In this document: positions 46,843 through 57,930 of the stretch, piece by piece
How the letters are laid out: each line of letters opens with the position of its first letter
How positions within the stretch are numbered: the first letter of the stretch is position 1
Made by a program: the position numbers and the translations under genes
The notes under the pieces: generated by a model
The model's input: the letters and a program-made list of their open reading frames with translations, nothing else
Database searches by the model: none
Told to the model about the DNA's origin: nothing
Source: Welwitschia mirabilis
Taxonomy: Eukaryota > Gnetophyta > Gnetopsida > Welwitschiales
Length of the DNA: 64,000 nt
NCBI GenBank assembly: GCA_051453625.1
Contig: JBOZIK010000001.1
Location: forward strand, 70,720,944 to 70,784,943
Direction: 5' to 3'

Positions 46843-47693
46843 TTATATAAGTGGGCCTAAATTATTTTCTAATGGGGTTATGCATCCCACTAGGGTTACT
46901 AGGGTTTCTTTATTGACCTCTAAGGTTACAGTTCTAGAACTATTAATGTAAAACTATAAATACCCTCCTTGTCATTATTCCAAATCATCTTTTATACCTG
47001 ATATGCTTGTGATGGAAGATTAAAGGATAAGAGGTCCATTTAGTAGTTATAAAAAGGTGTTTTCTTGGTGTTAGACTAAGTATCTTCCATTAAGGTGCTA
47101 TTATTTTGTTGTAACTAGATGTAAAGTTCTTTGAATTAATACAATTACTATTTTCATTCCAATTATATGAATGTCCCTTAGGGTTTAAGTTGATCAAAGT
47201 TAAGTGACAATTTTGTGATTTATTTAGATTATAAGGGAAACCATTATTAAGGTTGACCTTGACTCGTATTAAATTTGCATTGTTATCCTATTTTATTTCA
47301 CATTTCATTCATTATTAGACTTGGTAGATCTCATAGTTTATATTAGTTAAGAAGTAGTTGTATAATCTTCTTAATTAATCTAAATTATAGATAAGCTAGT
47401 CCTTATGACAGAACTATTAGAAACCAAGAGAGTTCATTCAATTTCCACTTGCATTTCATCTCCATTCATCTTTTCTTGCATTTACTTGTTTATTTTCTTC
47501 TAGTTTCTAAAAGATAAAAGACTAAAAATACCTTTTAAAATCAACTCTCTAACTCTGAGCCTAGTGCCTTCATTACCATTATGACATTTAGATGAATTCT
47601 CGTCTATACTAGCATGTGTTTTTCTACAAGTTATCTGATTTACAGATTTACCTAGGCAACTTCAGAATTGCATAAATTCATACTACAATAACA

Positions 47694-47960
47694 AACCCTT
47701 TCTTAAGGAAGTCCTCTATAATTTCTATTATTACCTCTTTTTTTTGTCTTTTATCTTATTTACTTCCTTTTAGAAGCACATCCACTAGGCATCATCCACT
47801 ATTTTAACCCTATTTCCTAGTTATTTTATACCTTAAGATAAATTTTTCAAAGGTATCTAAACTTTAGCCATTCTTTAAACAAGTCCAAGATTTCATCTTA
47901 AAAAGTTAGTATTATTGTCTATTCCAAGCCTAGGGAAGTGAATCTACATTAATAGATAGA
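47694..47960 (+). repeat. R1 repeat copy 2, right part
   Basis: Continues the alignment with copy 1 from 17730 (TTTCTTAAGGAA) through TTCCAAGCCTAGGGAA near 47920. Confidence 0.65.
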
Positions 47961-49242
47961 TATGATTTTAAGAACAACTTTTACAACTTTAGAGGAAGCA
48001 CTTCAAATGCATGTTTAAATTTAAAAACTACTAATTTGATTATGTTTATTTTATTTCATTACTTAAATTTATCTAGAATATTCTTATTGAAGGTTTTGAT
48101 TAATTTATCTTATCTAATAAACTTAAATTTCTTAAAAAATAACTAAATAATTGGAAAATAATTTTTAAAATATTCTTTTGATCCTTATATTTAAGAGTAA
48201 TTCACAAACACAAACTTTTCCCACTAGATAGTAAAAAAGCAAGAGCATTTTCAAAATGAGAAAGACATCTACTTATAAAACTGCTAACAATTATCATAAA
48301 AATGTATCTCTTAAAAGTAATGTTATTAATAAAATCATATATGTAATGAATTTTCATAACAATAGTAAAATAGTAAAGCAATTCATTGAATACTTCATGA
48401 ATCTTTCTATAAAGGATAAATCCAATTGAAACCTTATATTTGTTGAAATTATAGCAATACATCTTTAACTTATTCAAGAGATAAAAAATGATGATAAAAT
48501 ATAGGAATTTTTAAAAATCATGTAAAAATTAGGTTTTATGATAAAATGAATATGTTGTAGAATTATTCCAAATCCACTAGGACATTATTAAATTATATAT
48601 TTAATGCATAATAAGAAGTATCATAGTTCTATACATAGAGTACATATTAATTCTAATGAAGTTCTAGTAATACTTTCTTATCTATTAAAAAAAGTTGTAC
48701 TTTGTAGAAAGAAGAAAACATAAAAATATATTTTACAAATGTTTTTTACTATTTTTTTACTTACTCATTCTAGTTTTCACTTTATACTTATTTTTTACAC
48801 TTGTAGACATCTCTCACTTTTAATTTAGCTTAAGGTTTAATATTGAAAATTATTTACTCCTTAAACACATTATATTTTTATGAGAATTACATTTTAGTTA
48901 GTAATGAATATGATAATTCTTATGTTTATATCAGTCTGTGTTAAACTACATGATCCCATGATATTAACCATGCACCCTTTAGCAAGCATTCCTATGTAGT
49001 TTAAGTTGTATAGATGACCATTTCTCTCTTAAGTAAAAATTTTTCATGCATCATAAGATCTAGATTTTTACATATTTCTTACTAACCATGGGTGCATTAC
49101 ATGAAGAATAGGATCATAGTGTTAGGATCCATTTTGATTTCATTACCAAGTTAAAAGGGATTTATAAGTATAATAAATTAAAATTTACTAAGCCTAAGAT
49201 ATAATTAGGTTACTAATATGTACTCTTCTTTAAGAAGGTTCT
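47961..49242. other. Unassigned AT-rich DNA
   Basis: A 91-codon minus-strand open frame at 48202-48477 has no motif I recognise. Nothing else is supported. Confidence 0.4.
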
Positions 49243-49474
49243 TGCGATGCCAATTTGTAGGAATATGATGGTGTATTTAGATTATTTTTATAGGATATGT
49301 ACACAAGTTTAAATGTAATTCTACTGATTATGAAGAGATGATAGGATAATCATAAAAGCACATAATTCTTAGTATATTTGAAGGTATTTTAGGCATGTTT
49401 TGATACTTAGCATATTGAAGGAATACTAATGGCAAAGAAGGCTAATTTAATCTACTTGAGAAGTTTGGAAAAGC

Positions 49475-49514
49475 TGTCGTCCTCTTTATCATCCTTATGA
49501 TAGTTAGTACAACA
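49475..49514. repeat. Palindrome 1 in E6 LTR
   Basis: TATCAT/ATGATA inner pair around CCTT, with outer TGTCGT and ACAACA (one mismatch). Confidence 0.65.
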
Positions 49515-49584
49515 CTCCTACTTACCAAGATAGCCCCACATGTAGCATAATACATGCAACACATGATGGATTGAAATAACACAT

Positions 49585-49629
49585 GGTATCATCCCCTATG
49601 TCATTCCCATAACATGCAGGACGACAACC
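49585..49629. repeat. Palindrome 2 in E6 LTR
   Basis: ATGTCAT/ATAACAT inner pair around TCCC, with outer GGTATCATCC and GGACGACAACC. Confidence 0.65.
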
Positions 49630-49828
49630 CTCATATGGGAAAAAGTTTTAAGGTTGATAGTGGGGCATGAAGACATGTGACACATGGTGATGTCTCCTAT
49701 GTGACAACTATTTTTTCATGTTCTGAAATAAGTATCTCTATAAATGGGGTCAAGTGACTCATGTGAACGGCTAGGGTTTTTCTTCACAAATTTCTAGGGT
49801 TATAGTTCTAGAACTTTTAATGTAAAAC

Positions 49829-49835
49829 TATAAAT
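49829..49835 (+). promoter_or_regulatory. Candidate TATA box of the E6 LTR
   Basis: TATAAAT in the context AAAACTATAAATGG; the solo LTR has AAAACTATAAATACC at 46951, so the element is conserved. Confidence 0.55.
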
Positions 49836-50578
49836 GGTTATCTTATCCTCACTTCTAAACCATCTTTTATACTCAATACTTGTGATGGAGGATTAAAGGA
49901 TAAGAGGTCCATCTAGTGCTATAGAAAGAAGTCTCCTTGGTTTTAGGCTGAGTCTCTTCTATTGAGGTGCTATTATTTTAATTATAAGTGGATGTAATGT
50001 TCTTGAATACTCTTTGAGTTAATATAATTTTTTCTTTTCATTCCAATTTTGTTAATATCCCTTATGGTTTAGGTTGATCATAGTTAAGTAACAATACTAT
50101 GATTTATTTAAATCATAAGGGTAAACTTTGTTAAAGTTAACCTTGGTTAGTAGTACATTTGAATTACATTTCTATTTCATTCTATATTGCATTTCTTATC
50201 TTACTTGAATATATTTCATAGTTTATGTTAGTTAAGAACTAGTAGATACTCTTCTTAATTGATATAGGTTATATATAAGGTAGTCCTTATAATAAAAGGA
50301 CTAGGATCTAGGTAGAATCCATTTCATTACCATTCACTGCATTTCATATTCATTATCTTATATTGCATTTACTTGTTTATTTTCTTCCAGTTTTTATAAG
50401 ACAAAAGACTAAAAATACTTTTGAGAAATTAATTCTCTACCTCTAAGCCTAGTGCCTTTGTTGGATTCCAATATTTAGGTGGACTCCTGTTTATACTAGC
50501 ATGTCATTTCTATAACTTATTTTAGTGACACGTTTACCTAAGGAACTTCAAGATTGCATAAATTCACATACAACATTT

Positions 50579-50596
50579 TGGCACTATTGCCAGGGA
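50579..50596 (+). other. PBS of E6, tRNA-Asp type
   Basis: TGGCACTATTGCCAGGGA, differing from the tRNA-Asp complement at four sites, all C-to-T or G-to-A. Confidence 0.85.
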
Positions 50597-50751
50597 AAGC
50601 CATAAGGAGCTAGGAGGATTATCATTAACTATATAAGTATCTTAAATCTTTTTGTTTAGTTTATTTCTTTAAATTTATTTTGTATTTATATTATAGTTTA
50701 AGATAGATTTATTACTATAAAATTTTATTTTCTATAATTTGTTTAGGCATT

Positions 50752-50793
50752 CTATCATTCTCTCTGTCGTCCCAATGACATAGGACATGATAG
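50752..50793. repeat. Leader palindrome 1 of E6
   Basis: Outer CTATCAT/ATGATAG (perfect) and inner TGTC/GACA around GTCCCAAT. Confidence 0.8.
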
Positions 50794-50860
50794 TTCTGAA
50801 ATTTCAAATTTATCTATTTTTGCAATTTTTATTTTTCTCATAGTTTAGTAATAAAGGTAT

Positions 50861-50900
50861 TATCATCCTATCTGTCATTCACATGACATGCTAGATGATA
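50861..50900. repeat. Leader palindrome 2 of E6
   Basis: Two 18-nt arms (50861-50878 and 50883-50900) complementary at about 15 positions, with a TCAC loop. This is the longest stem seen. Confidence 0.8.
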
Positions 50901-50953
50901 GTCTAGGTTTGAGTAATCTTTTTTCTGAAGTTCTTAAAGTTTGATTTTCCTTT

Positions 50954-50999
50954 GATTATCATCCTTTCTATTGTCCTCACAACTATATGAACGATAATC
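50954..50999. repeat. Leader palindrome 3 of E6
   Basis: Outer GATTATC/GATAATC (perfect) and inner TTGT/ACAA around CCTC. Confidence 0.75.
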
Positions 51000-51369
51000 C
51001 CTGTATTTGATTTTAATTTTTATTTAGTATCTGTGCATGCAAGGGTACAAAGAATTCTAGTAGAAAGATAAAATATTAACCAGTAAGGAACTAGATTAAC
51101 AAAAACATTAGAAAAGAATTATTCAACTTCAAAACAAAATCAGCTATGCATAACATAGGTATGCAAATTCTAGGATTTTTCTTCTTTCTATTTTAGAATT
51201 AGATTTTTTTTTCTATTTGTAGTTAATTTGCAGTAGCAATTCCACATCTTTTGAGTGTTAAGAAATTATAATTTCAAATTCTAAAACATCCAAAAAAGGA
51301 AAACTTGATCTTCATTATACTTATCTTCCTTACCACCTTGAATTAAAGTTCTCTTATTTTATTCTTCTC

Positions 51370-53190
51370 GCTTGCTTCAATGAATAGTAATAAAAGGACT
51401 GTAGTGAAACTTATTTTTGAAAAGAGGAGAAACTTATAAAATGATGAGGACAGTAGTAAGAAAATACTTTGAGATATTTTTATTAAAAGAGGAAGACCAT
51501 CAAAAAATAATGTTGAGAATAGGAATTAGACTCCTTCTTATTTTCAATCTACTTATTCTTTTCCCTCTTTTTTTTCAAATCTCATATATATATAATGATG
51601 AATATTCTTCATATTTTAAGGATTCCACCTCATTTATACAAACTTCATATAATCATTTTTATTAATCCCAATCATCTTCCATGCATTACTACTAAGAAGA
51701 ACCATCTTCCATCAACTACTATGAGGAAGAAAAAAAATCCATTAAGAGAAATGATTGATAACATAAAGAAGAACCAAGAAAACACTAATAAGTACTTGGA
51801 AAAATTAGTTACAAACTTGAAATGATTACTATTACATATTCAAGGATCTTTTATAACACAACATCCTCATAGCTATTCTACTTCATTCTACCTTAAGGAA
51901 AATAAAGAAAACTTAGAAACCACTGATGATGATGATTCTTTATTTCAACTTAAATATGAAATTGTGAGTTAAACTTCAACATCCTACTTATTAGAAGTTA
52001 AGCAAAAGGAAGACAATAATAACATAACTTAACATTTCAACAATTACAATGAAAATAACCACTCATTAGATGATGATATTGAGATATTATATTATATCCC
52101 TACCATTTATTTATTGGTCAAAAATTAAAATGAGAAATCCAATCATGAGAAAACTGAAAACCTTTTAATCAATAATGAAGATGATGATCTTATTTCTCTT
52201 GATAATCTTTTTGATGAATCAAATCATTTAGAAAATGAAAGTAATCTTCAATAAGAGAAGGAAGATATAGTTACAAATAATCATGAGGAAAGTACAAAAA
52301 TAATCTAACTACATAATTACATAGATACTAGTGATGAAATTGAAATTAATAAAGGACTCAAAAAGATTCATTCAAACTTCATAGAGAGTAGACTTGTTTA
52401 TTTTATCCATATTTCTAAAATCTTTCCATCTATGCCTTCATGTACAATTTCAAATTATACCCTTTCTTTCACTCCTCCTTTAACTTCTAATTCCACCTTT
52501 ACATTACCTCATAATCTTGATAATGATAATCTTTCTCCATCTATTCTAATTACACCTTCATATAGTTCTCAAGGCCATGTTTCTTTTCTTGACTCTCATA
52601 ACACCCATCATCTCAAGGAGTCTATTTCACCTATCCCTCAATCTCTTCCTTTTAAACCTTTATGTGATTCTTAAAGTAACATTCATTCTTTTTATACTAA
52701 GGTAACTTTATCTTGTACTTTTATTGATTATTTGTTTCAAAAGTTTGACTTGGAATGTTTTGGAATTTTACATTGGGGAAAGCCTTATCTTCATGATGAT
52801 AATCCATGCTTTCAATTAAATCTTAAGGAGCTTCTCAATCTTACTAAACATTCTTAAAATCCCTTAAAGATTTCTTAGATTCATTCTTTGAGTAGTATCT
52901 TAAATGAATTATATAATCATACTAATGCTTTATACTATTTTCATAAGAGATTATCTGGCGATGTAATTTATCACTTCTTTATCTCTTATTTTAATTTTGA
53001 AAATTGTTTTATCATTTTACTTTCTTTATGTCTAATTGATTTTACTCCAAAATGATTATGTACCCTTTATGTTTTATTAATTGGTTTCTATTTGGTTTTA
53101 CCCTTATTTTTTTAAAAAATACAACACCCGAGTGCACTTTTTATACAACTAGTTGAACTTTTTAATGATTAGGTTCTTATCTTTAGAAAA
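51370..53190 (+). pseudogene. E6 acidic Asn/Asp-rich ORF, function unknown
   Basis: From about 51890 one frame reads ENLETTDDDDSLFQLKYEI, NYNENNHSLDDDIEILYYI, NLLINNEDDDLISLDNLFDE and so on with scattered stops. 52432-52674 is open for 80 codons and contains TLPHNLDNDNLSPSILI; the 61440-62456 fragment has TLSYDLDNDNI at the matching place. Near 52745-52840 it reads FDLECFGILHWGKPYLHDD and LNLKELLNL, the family motif. Stops commonly replace Gln. The ending near 53160-53190 includes FRKSTF, conserved in E5. Length may be about 550-600 codons before decay. No known domain is recognised; a nucleocapsid-like or accessory role is only a guess. Confidence 0.6.
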
Positions 53191-53734
53191 AGTACATTTT
53201 GAATGACTCTGCTGAAACTTCCAACTTGAAATTCAGAAGTTAATGGATAAAAGGTTAAGAATCATTGAAATATCTACCGATTAACCTTAAACATAATAGA
53301 AGCACTTGTGCTGGAATTTTTCCCTTATCATTATCTAAATTCTTCTTTCTTTTAGTAAACGTTATGCTATCACTGGAACATCTTTAACTTAAGTAATGTT
53401 TTACTTTATGAAGTCTCCAAGATTAGTAAATATTTTACTTGGGCATTTTAAATGATAAGATTGACTTCATCCAATCTTCAGACATTTATATATCTATGAA
53501 CTTCATTTTAAAGAAATATGCCTTGGTTCTTTTGTTTTTCTTTTAATGGTATAAGTAATTAGTTGTTTTAGCATATTCTTCCTTGTTATTTCTCTCCTCA
53601 CTTACTTTTATTCTTATGAGTATTTGGTCATGTGGAATTTATATATCAAAAAAAATAAAGGAAGAATAAATAAAAAGAAATAAAGCCATGCTCTTTTATG
53701 TTATATCTTAAAACATGGCCCCCATAATATCCTA

Positions 53735-53945
53735 CCACAAGTGCACTAGGGTAAATACGCCCGAGAGGGACCTTTGGCAATGTAATATGATATCTATGGG
53801 AACTCCATTGGGGGGTCAATTGGTTATGCTATGTGGGTTCTTACTCCTTTGACAGTAGTTTCAGTCCCCTCATCATGGTAAGAATAAAAATGTAGTTAGA
53901 GGCTATGAGATTAATGGTGTTCCTAGTATCATTAGAGGAATTTCT
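53735..53945 (+). repeat. Conserved GC-richer 3' module in E6
   Basis: About 45 percent GC over 53761-53880, against a background that looks near 25-30 percent. It contains CCGAGAGGGACC, CCATTGGGGGGTCAATTGG, GTCCCCTCATCATGG and ATGAGATTAATGGTG and aligns with minus-strand E5 39030-39240. Confidence 0.75.
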
Positions 53946-55018
53946 TTTTTTCTAGACTTGTTTTATATTTATTTATAATACTTCTACATGATCACTCTAA
54001 TTTTTTAGATTCTAGTGTTATTTTAAAATGATAACTTATAAGTTCCTATTTTAATAGAATTTTACCTTATCATTTATTATTTGATAACATTAGACATACT
54101 TGACATCATTATAATCATTTTCCATTTGAGTGGAACTTTATGAATTTTTATATTATGTTATACATCCTTATTAGGTGATTTTATAATTTGTTCCAAGAAA
54201 CTTTACTAAAGATTAATTTTGGATAGATAAGAAAATATTTTTCATATTCCTAGTTGTCTATTTTTATTATATTTTCTTTTAGTTGTTTTGTTTGAAATTT
54301 TTTAAGTCATTATAATATCTTTTTCCATATTATAATTAGGGCTTAATCATTTAGTAATCCTTTAGTTATCTTTTTATTTTTACTCATAGGTTTTCTTTAT
54401 AAGAGTTTACTTTCTTTTTAGCACTTTCAATTGATGGATTTCTTCCACTTTGATTGACGTGATCTTTTTATTTTATGCTAATGTTTTTCTATGTGGTTTT
54501 ATGGTTTAGCATATATCCACTTATAGATTTTGAACACTCATGAATTTTATGACATACTAGAGGAATACTTTTAAATCATTACTTTCTTCTACTTTATACA
54601 TTCTTATGTCTCATAAACATCATTCACCATGGTCATGCTTTTCTAGACATTTCTTCATTTTTAACCTTGTTTTTGTGCTACTTTTCTACTGCTTATTTAT
54701 TGTCAGATGTTTTTTCAGATATATTCAAACATCTCATTTAAGTACTATCATCTCACATCTGTCGTCCCCATGACAGAGGGGACGGTAGTCATTCTTTTCA
54801 CTTTATGCAATCCAGGAAATCTTGCTTTTCCTATGGGAGGATAGGATAGTTCTTTGATCTTTCTTTTGAGATATTAAGTAAAAATGTATCATTTTTAAAT
54901 TTTAAAGGACTACTTTAAGCTTTTATGATACATGTTTATGATGAATTTTTTGGATATGATTTCATGTTACTTGAATACATTTCATAGAATTCATTTAATA
55001 GGAGCATAATAGCACTAT
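53946..55018 (+). other. E6 3' spacer
   Basis: No gene. A palindrome CGTCCCC/GGGGACG lies at 54763-54784. A purine stretch TAATAGGAGC near 54997-55006 could be the polypurine tract. Confidence 0.45.
54763..54784. repeat. GC-rich palindrome in E6 3' spacer
   Basis: Perfect 7-bp arms CGTCCCC and GGGGACG separated by ATGACAGA. It is of the same family as the leader palindromes (TGTCGTCC context). Confidence 0.75.
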
Positions 55019-56185
55019 TGTGCTGCTAACTTATGTGTATTTGATAAGGTATTTTGAGTTGTTTTGTAGGTGAAGTGATAGATAAATGCTTAATTCCTAT
55101 GATAATCAAGAATCAAGATGAATAAAATGAAAACATGTAGTTTCCAAATAAAATACAAGCATTTCATCCAGATATAGATGAATGGCATTTTGGATAATAA
55201 TTCCTGCAAATAACAAGTGATCTGACTAATTGAAGATCGAGAAAAACCCTTTGTTCACCTTATCGTCTGGACATCACCAGTGGATGACATCTCAAATAGG
55301 GTGATAACAAGTTCACATGTAGATCATAAGCAGTTAAATTGGAAGCTAAAGAGATATCTCATTAGCAGTCTTCGCTATCTCCTAGATCATTTGAATGATA
55401 GAAGGATGATGTTATTCTCTCACACTTTTACCGAATGTTTTCCCAAGTTATCGCCACTGCTTTATAATTTTACTTTACATGTCAGCTAAGATTTCTCCTC
55501 TACTACTCTATCAGTTTTTCTTCTTTTTCTATCTATAAATAAAGGTCTCCCCCTCGATCCCTAATCATCTTTGACAGTACCTGATATTCTTATGATAGGA
55601 GATCTTGGAACTAGAGAACCATCTTGTCATTCCTCTATTGAGGAATGACTACTTTTTAATATAGATACTTTTTTATGCTTTTTAATATTAATTATTCTTT
55701 TTGTTTAATATATACAGGAATCTCTCTCTCATAGTTTATGTTGTTTAAGATTCTTGACAGGTTTCTTCTATTATATAGATTATGAGGATAGCCTTTGTCA
55801 AGGTTGAACTTGATTAGATTAGGTGCATCGTTATTTATTTTCATAGATTAGTTTCCCATTGTTATTTCAATTTCATNNNNNNNNNNNNNNNNNNNNNNNN
55901 NNNNNNNNNNNNNNNNNNNNNNNNNNNNNNNNNNNNNNNNNNNNNNNNNNNNNNNNNNNNNNNNNNNNNNNNNNNNTTTATGCATCATAGTTTAATTCAG
56001 TAGATTAGAGTTACATATTTATTTCTTAAAATTAACTTTTTATTATCCATACTATTGGCCTTCGATAGAATTATGACATTTGGTTTACTCTTGACTATAC
56101 TAGTATGCTGTGTTTATGCATCTTATTTATAATTAATAGGATTTAGATCAAAGTGTAAAATATTACCTAAATACATACCACAATA
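55019..56185 (+). repeat. 5' LTR of E7
   Basis: Starts TGTGCTGCTAACTTATG and ends ACCACAATA before the PBS. It is alignable but divergent from the E6 LTR. It contains TATAAATAAA at 55534 and palindromes near 55161-55187, 55261-55290 and 55386-55399 (ATCATTTGAATGAT). A 100-N gap lies at 55877-55976. Confidence 0.8.
55534..55543 (+). promoter_or_regulatory. TATA box of the E7 LTR
   Basis: TATAAATAAA, followed by GGTCTCCCCCTCGATCC, a strong plant-type core promoter context. Confidence 0.7.
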
Positions 56186-56188
56186 AAT

Positions 56189-56206
56189 TGGAATTGTTGC
56201 CAGGGA
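56189..56206 (+). other. PBS of E7, tRNA-Asp type
   Basis: TGGAATTGTTGCCAGGGA; 14 of 18 bases match the tRNA-Asp complement. Confidence 0.8.
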
Positions 56207-56353
56207 AGGCTGCTTTGAAATTAAGAGTTATCATTGCTTTGGTGGATATTCTAGATGTTTGTTGTAGTAGCGGTGTATTAGTACTCTATAAGTATTTTAT
56301 TTTAGTATTAATTTTTTACTAACCACTGATGTTTCCTTAGTCATCTAGATGTC

Positions 56354-56369
56354 ACAGTTGGACAACTGT
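56354..56369. repeat. Leader palindrome 1 of E7
   Basis: Perfect ACAGTTG/CAACTGT arms around GA, directly after a GTCATCTAGATGTCAC near-palindrome at 56340-56355. Confidence 0.75.
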
Positions 56370-56418
56370 CTCGATTTATGCTTTTTCTCTTTCTATGGTT
56401 ATCTGTGTTTTTTGTCTC

Positions 56419-56446
56419 TGTCATCTAGTGTATTTTTTAGATGACA
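56419..56446. repeat. Leader palindrome 2 of E7
   Basis: Perfect 9-bp arms TGTCATCTA (56419-56427) and TAGATGACA (56438-56446), 10-nt loop. Confidence 0.8.
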
Positions 56447-56668
56447 TATAAGATGATGCTTTAGCCCTGATACTAAATGGTTAAAATAGGAAAAGGGAAA
56501 AAATATTAGAGAGAAAAATAATTCATTGCAGAAAATATCAAACAAGGTTTGCTAAATTTTGAAATTAAAAATCAAAATAGCCCAAGTACATAAACTTTAA
56601 AATTTCCTAAAATTTCTGATTTTAATTCTACAAAAAAATCTGATTTTAATTTTGAAAAATATAATACC

Positions 56669-57930
56669 ATGTCAACCTCTCATCAAAAACAATCTATTTC
56701 TTTAAATCTGCCCTCTATTATTGGAACTATTACTCCTACTCCTCATGTGACTCTGAGAGATCTCATAGTGAATAAACGACTTGAAATTCAAAACCCTTTC
56801 AACGTACCTTTTAGAAATGATGTGGAACTTAAAAACTTAAATTCTTACTTTGTCTTTTGAGGAGAACCTGATGAAGACCCCTTACAACACATCGCTGAAA
56901 TTGAACTACTTATTTTTACATCTGGAAATGGTAAAAAGTGAATTACTGATAGAACCTATATGATCATTTTTCCCATTACATTATGAGATAAGGCTAAAAT
57001 TTATCTTAGAACAATCACTCATAAGAGCCCAAAATCTTGGATTCAAGTTTAAAAAGCCTTTATCAAAAGATTTATAAATGAAACCACCATCCACAAAGAT
57101 AAGAAAGAAGTTACAAACTTCCAATAACTCCCTAATGAAGATTATGCCTCTCCCTATGAGCGATTCTTTGTGGCTTTACATTCAAACACTATAGATGCCT
57201 TTTCTAAAGTAGAATTAATAGACTATTTCTATAGTGGATTAAATAGTCATATTAAGAAACTAGTAAATTTCTCTTGTAAAGGCAACCTCCTAAACCAAAC
57301 TTTAAAAGATGCTTGAAAGATATTAGAAGACTTAGTACAAGTAACTCAAACTTACCCAAAACCATTATTTAAAGAAAATAAAACAGTAAGCCAAATTATC
57401 AAAGATCTTAAAGAAGTCAAGCATGAGAAAGTTGCAACCAAAATAGAACATGAACCAACTAGCATCATTAAGGATTTCACTTCTACTTTAGAGAAATAAA
57501 CCCAGATGATCCTTGATGCTAAAGTGGTAACTGAGAAAATTCAAATTGTTATTCCATCTTGTGATTTATGCAAGGATAGTTATCATGTTATGAAAAGTAT
57601 TTCTTACTTCCTATGTGCAAAGAGAGAATTTATAAAGAAGTTTATGCTTTGAACTAAGAACCCTTCAACTATATTCAAAACTATAATCAAAGACAAGTCT
57701 CTAATCATAATTTTTAACATAGGATGAATGAACAACCTAACAATTTTCAAAACATTATCCTAACTCCTAACCAATTGAAAATAGACTTGAACATTAAAAA
57801 TTTCAATTCAACTATTAAAATAATTTGGCAAACCCTTTCAACTCCCAGAACCATAGTGATCCTCTTAGGAATTCTATTGAGGAGTTAAGAAAAACTCAAG
57901 AAAAGACAAACACAAACATATAAAATATAG
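56669..57930 (+). pseudogene. E7 Gag, decayed
   Basis: Starts MSTSHQKQSISLNLPSI at 56669 with a 63-codon open frame. LRDLIVNKRLEIQNPF and LKNLNSYFVF match E1 Gag. Reading on through stops in one frame gives LQHIAEIE, DKAKIYLRTI, SWIQV*KAFIKRFINE, ERFFVALHSNTIDAF, DYFYSGLNSHIKKLVNF and ILEDLVQVTQ, the ordered blocks of the retrotransposon Gag domain. Near 57560-57600 CDLCKDSYHV is a partial zinc knuckle (C-x2-C-x4-H; the last Cys is missing). Stops are mostly Gln or Trp replacements, with few frameshifts until about 57720. It is the best-preserved Gag in the window. Confidence 0.85.

Larger units (their letters stand above)
46340..47693 (+). repeat. Solo gypsy LTR inserted in R1
   Basis: Starts TGTTATGATGCCAATTTAG and ends TACTACAATAACA. 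It is related to the E6 LTR throughout. The flanks align with the uninterrupted R1 copy around 17725 (target AATACACC). Flanking ACATA and AACCC each match the ACACC target at three of five positions, consistent with an old 5-bp duplication. A TATA motif (TATAAATA) is at 46955-46962. Three palindromes lie at 46574-46618, 46687-46731 and 46800-46842. Confidence 0.8.
49243..50575 (+). repeat. 5' LTR of E6
   Basis: Starts TGCGATGCCAATTTG and ends ACATACAACA beside the PBS. It is similar to the solo LTR at 46340 throughout. TATAAAT is at 49829-49835. Palindromes are at 49475-49514 and 49585-49629. Confidence 0.85.
49243..55018 (+). mobile_element. E6: gypsy-family element with the acidic ORF, no recognisable pol
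   Basis: It runs LTR, tRNA-Asp-type PBS, leader with three palindromes, acidic ORF, GC-richer module and 3' spacer, all related in order to E5 but on the plus strand. No 3' LTR of its own subfamily is present. The E7 LTR begins at 55019, just after a TAGGAGC purine stretch, so the two elements may share this LTR or E6 may be truncated. No gag or pol motif was found. Confidence 0.7.

Noticed and set aside
48202-48477. Minus-strand 91-codon frame as a gene
   Set aside because: No recognised motif, AT-driven composition, and no second copy in the window.
51480-51520. RGRPSK AT-hook-like motif in the E6 ORF
   Set aside because: Seen in one frame of E6 only; the aligned E5 segment lacks it.
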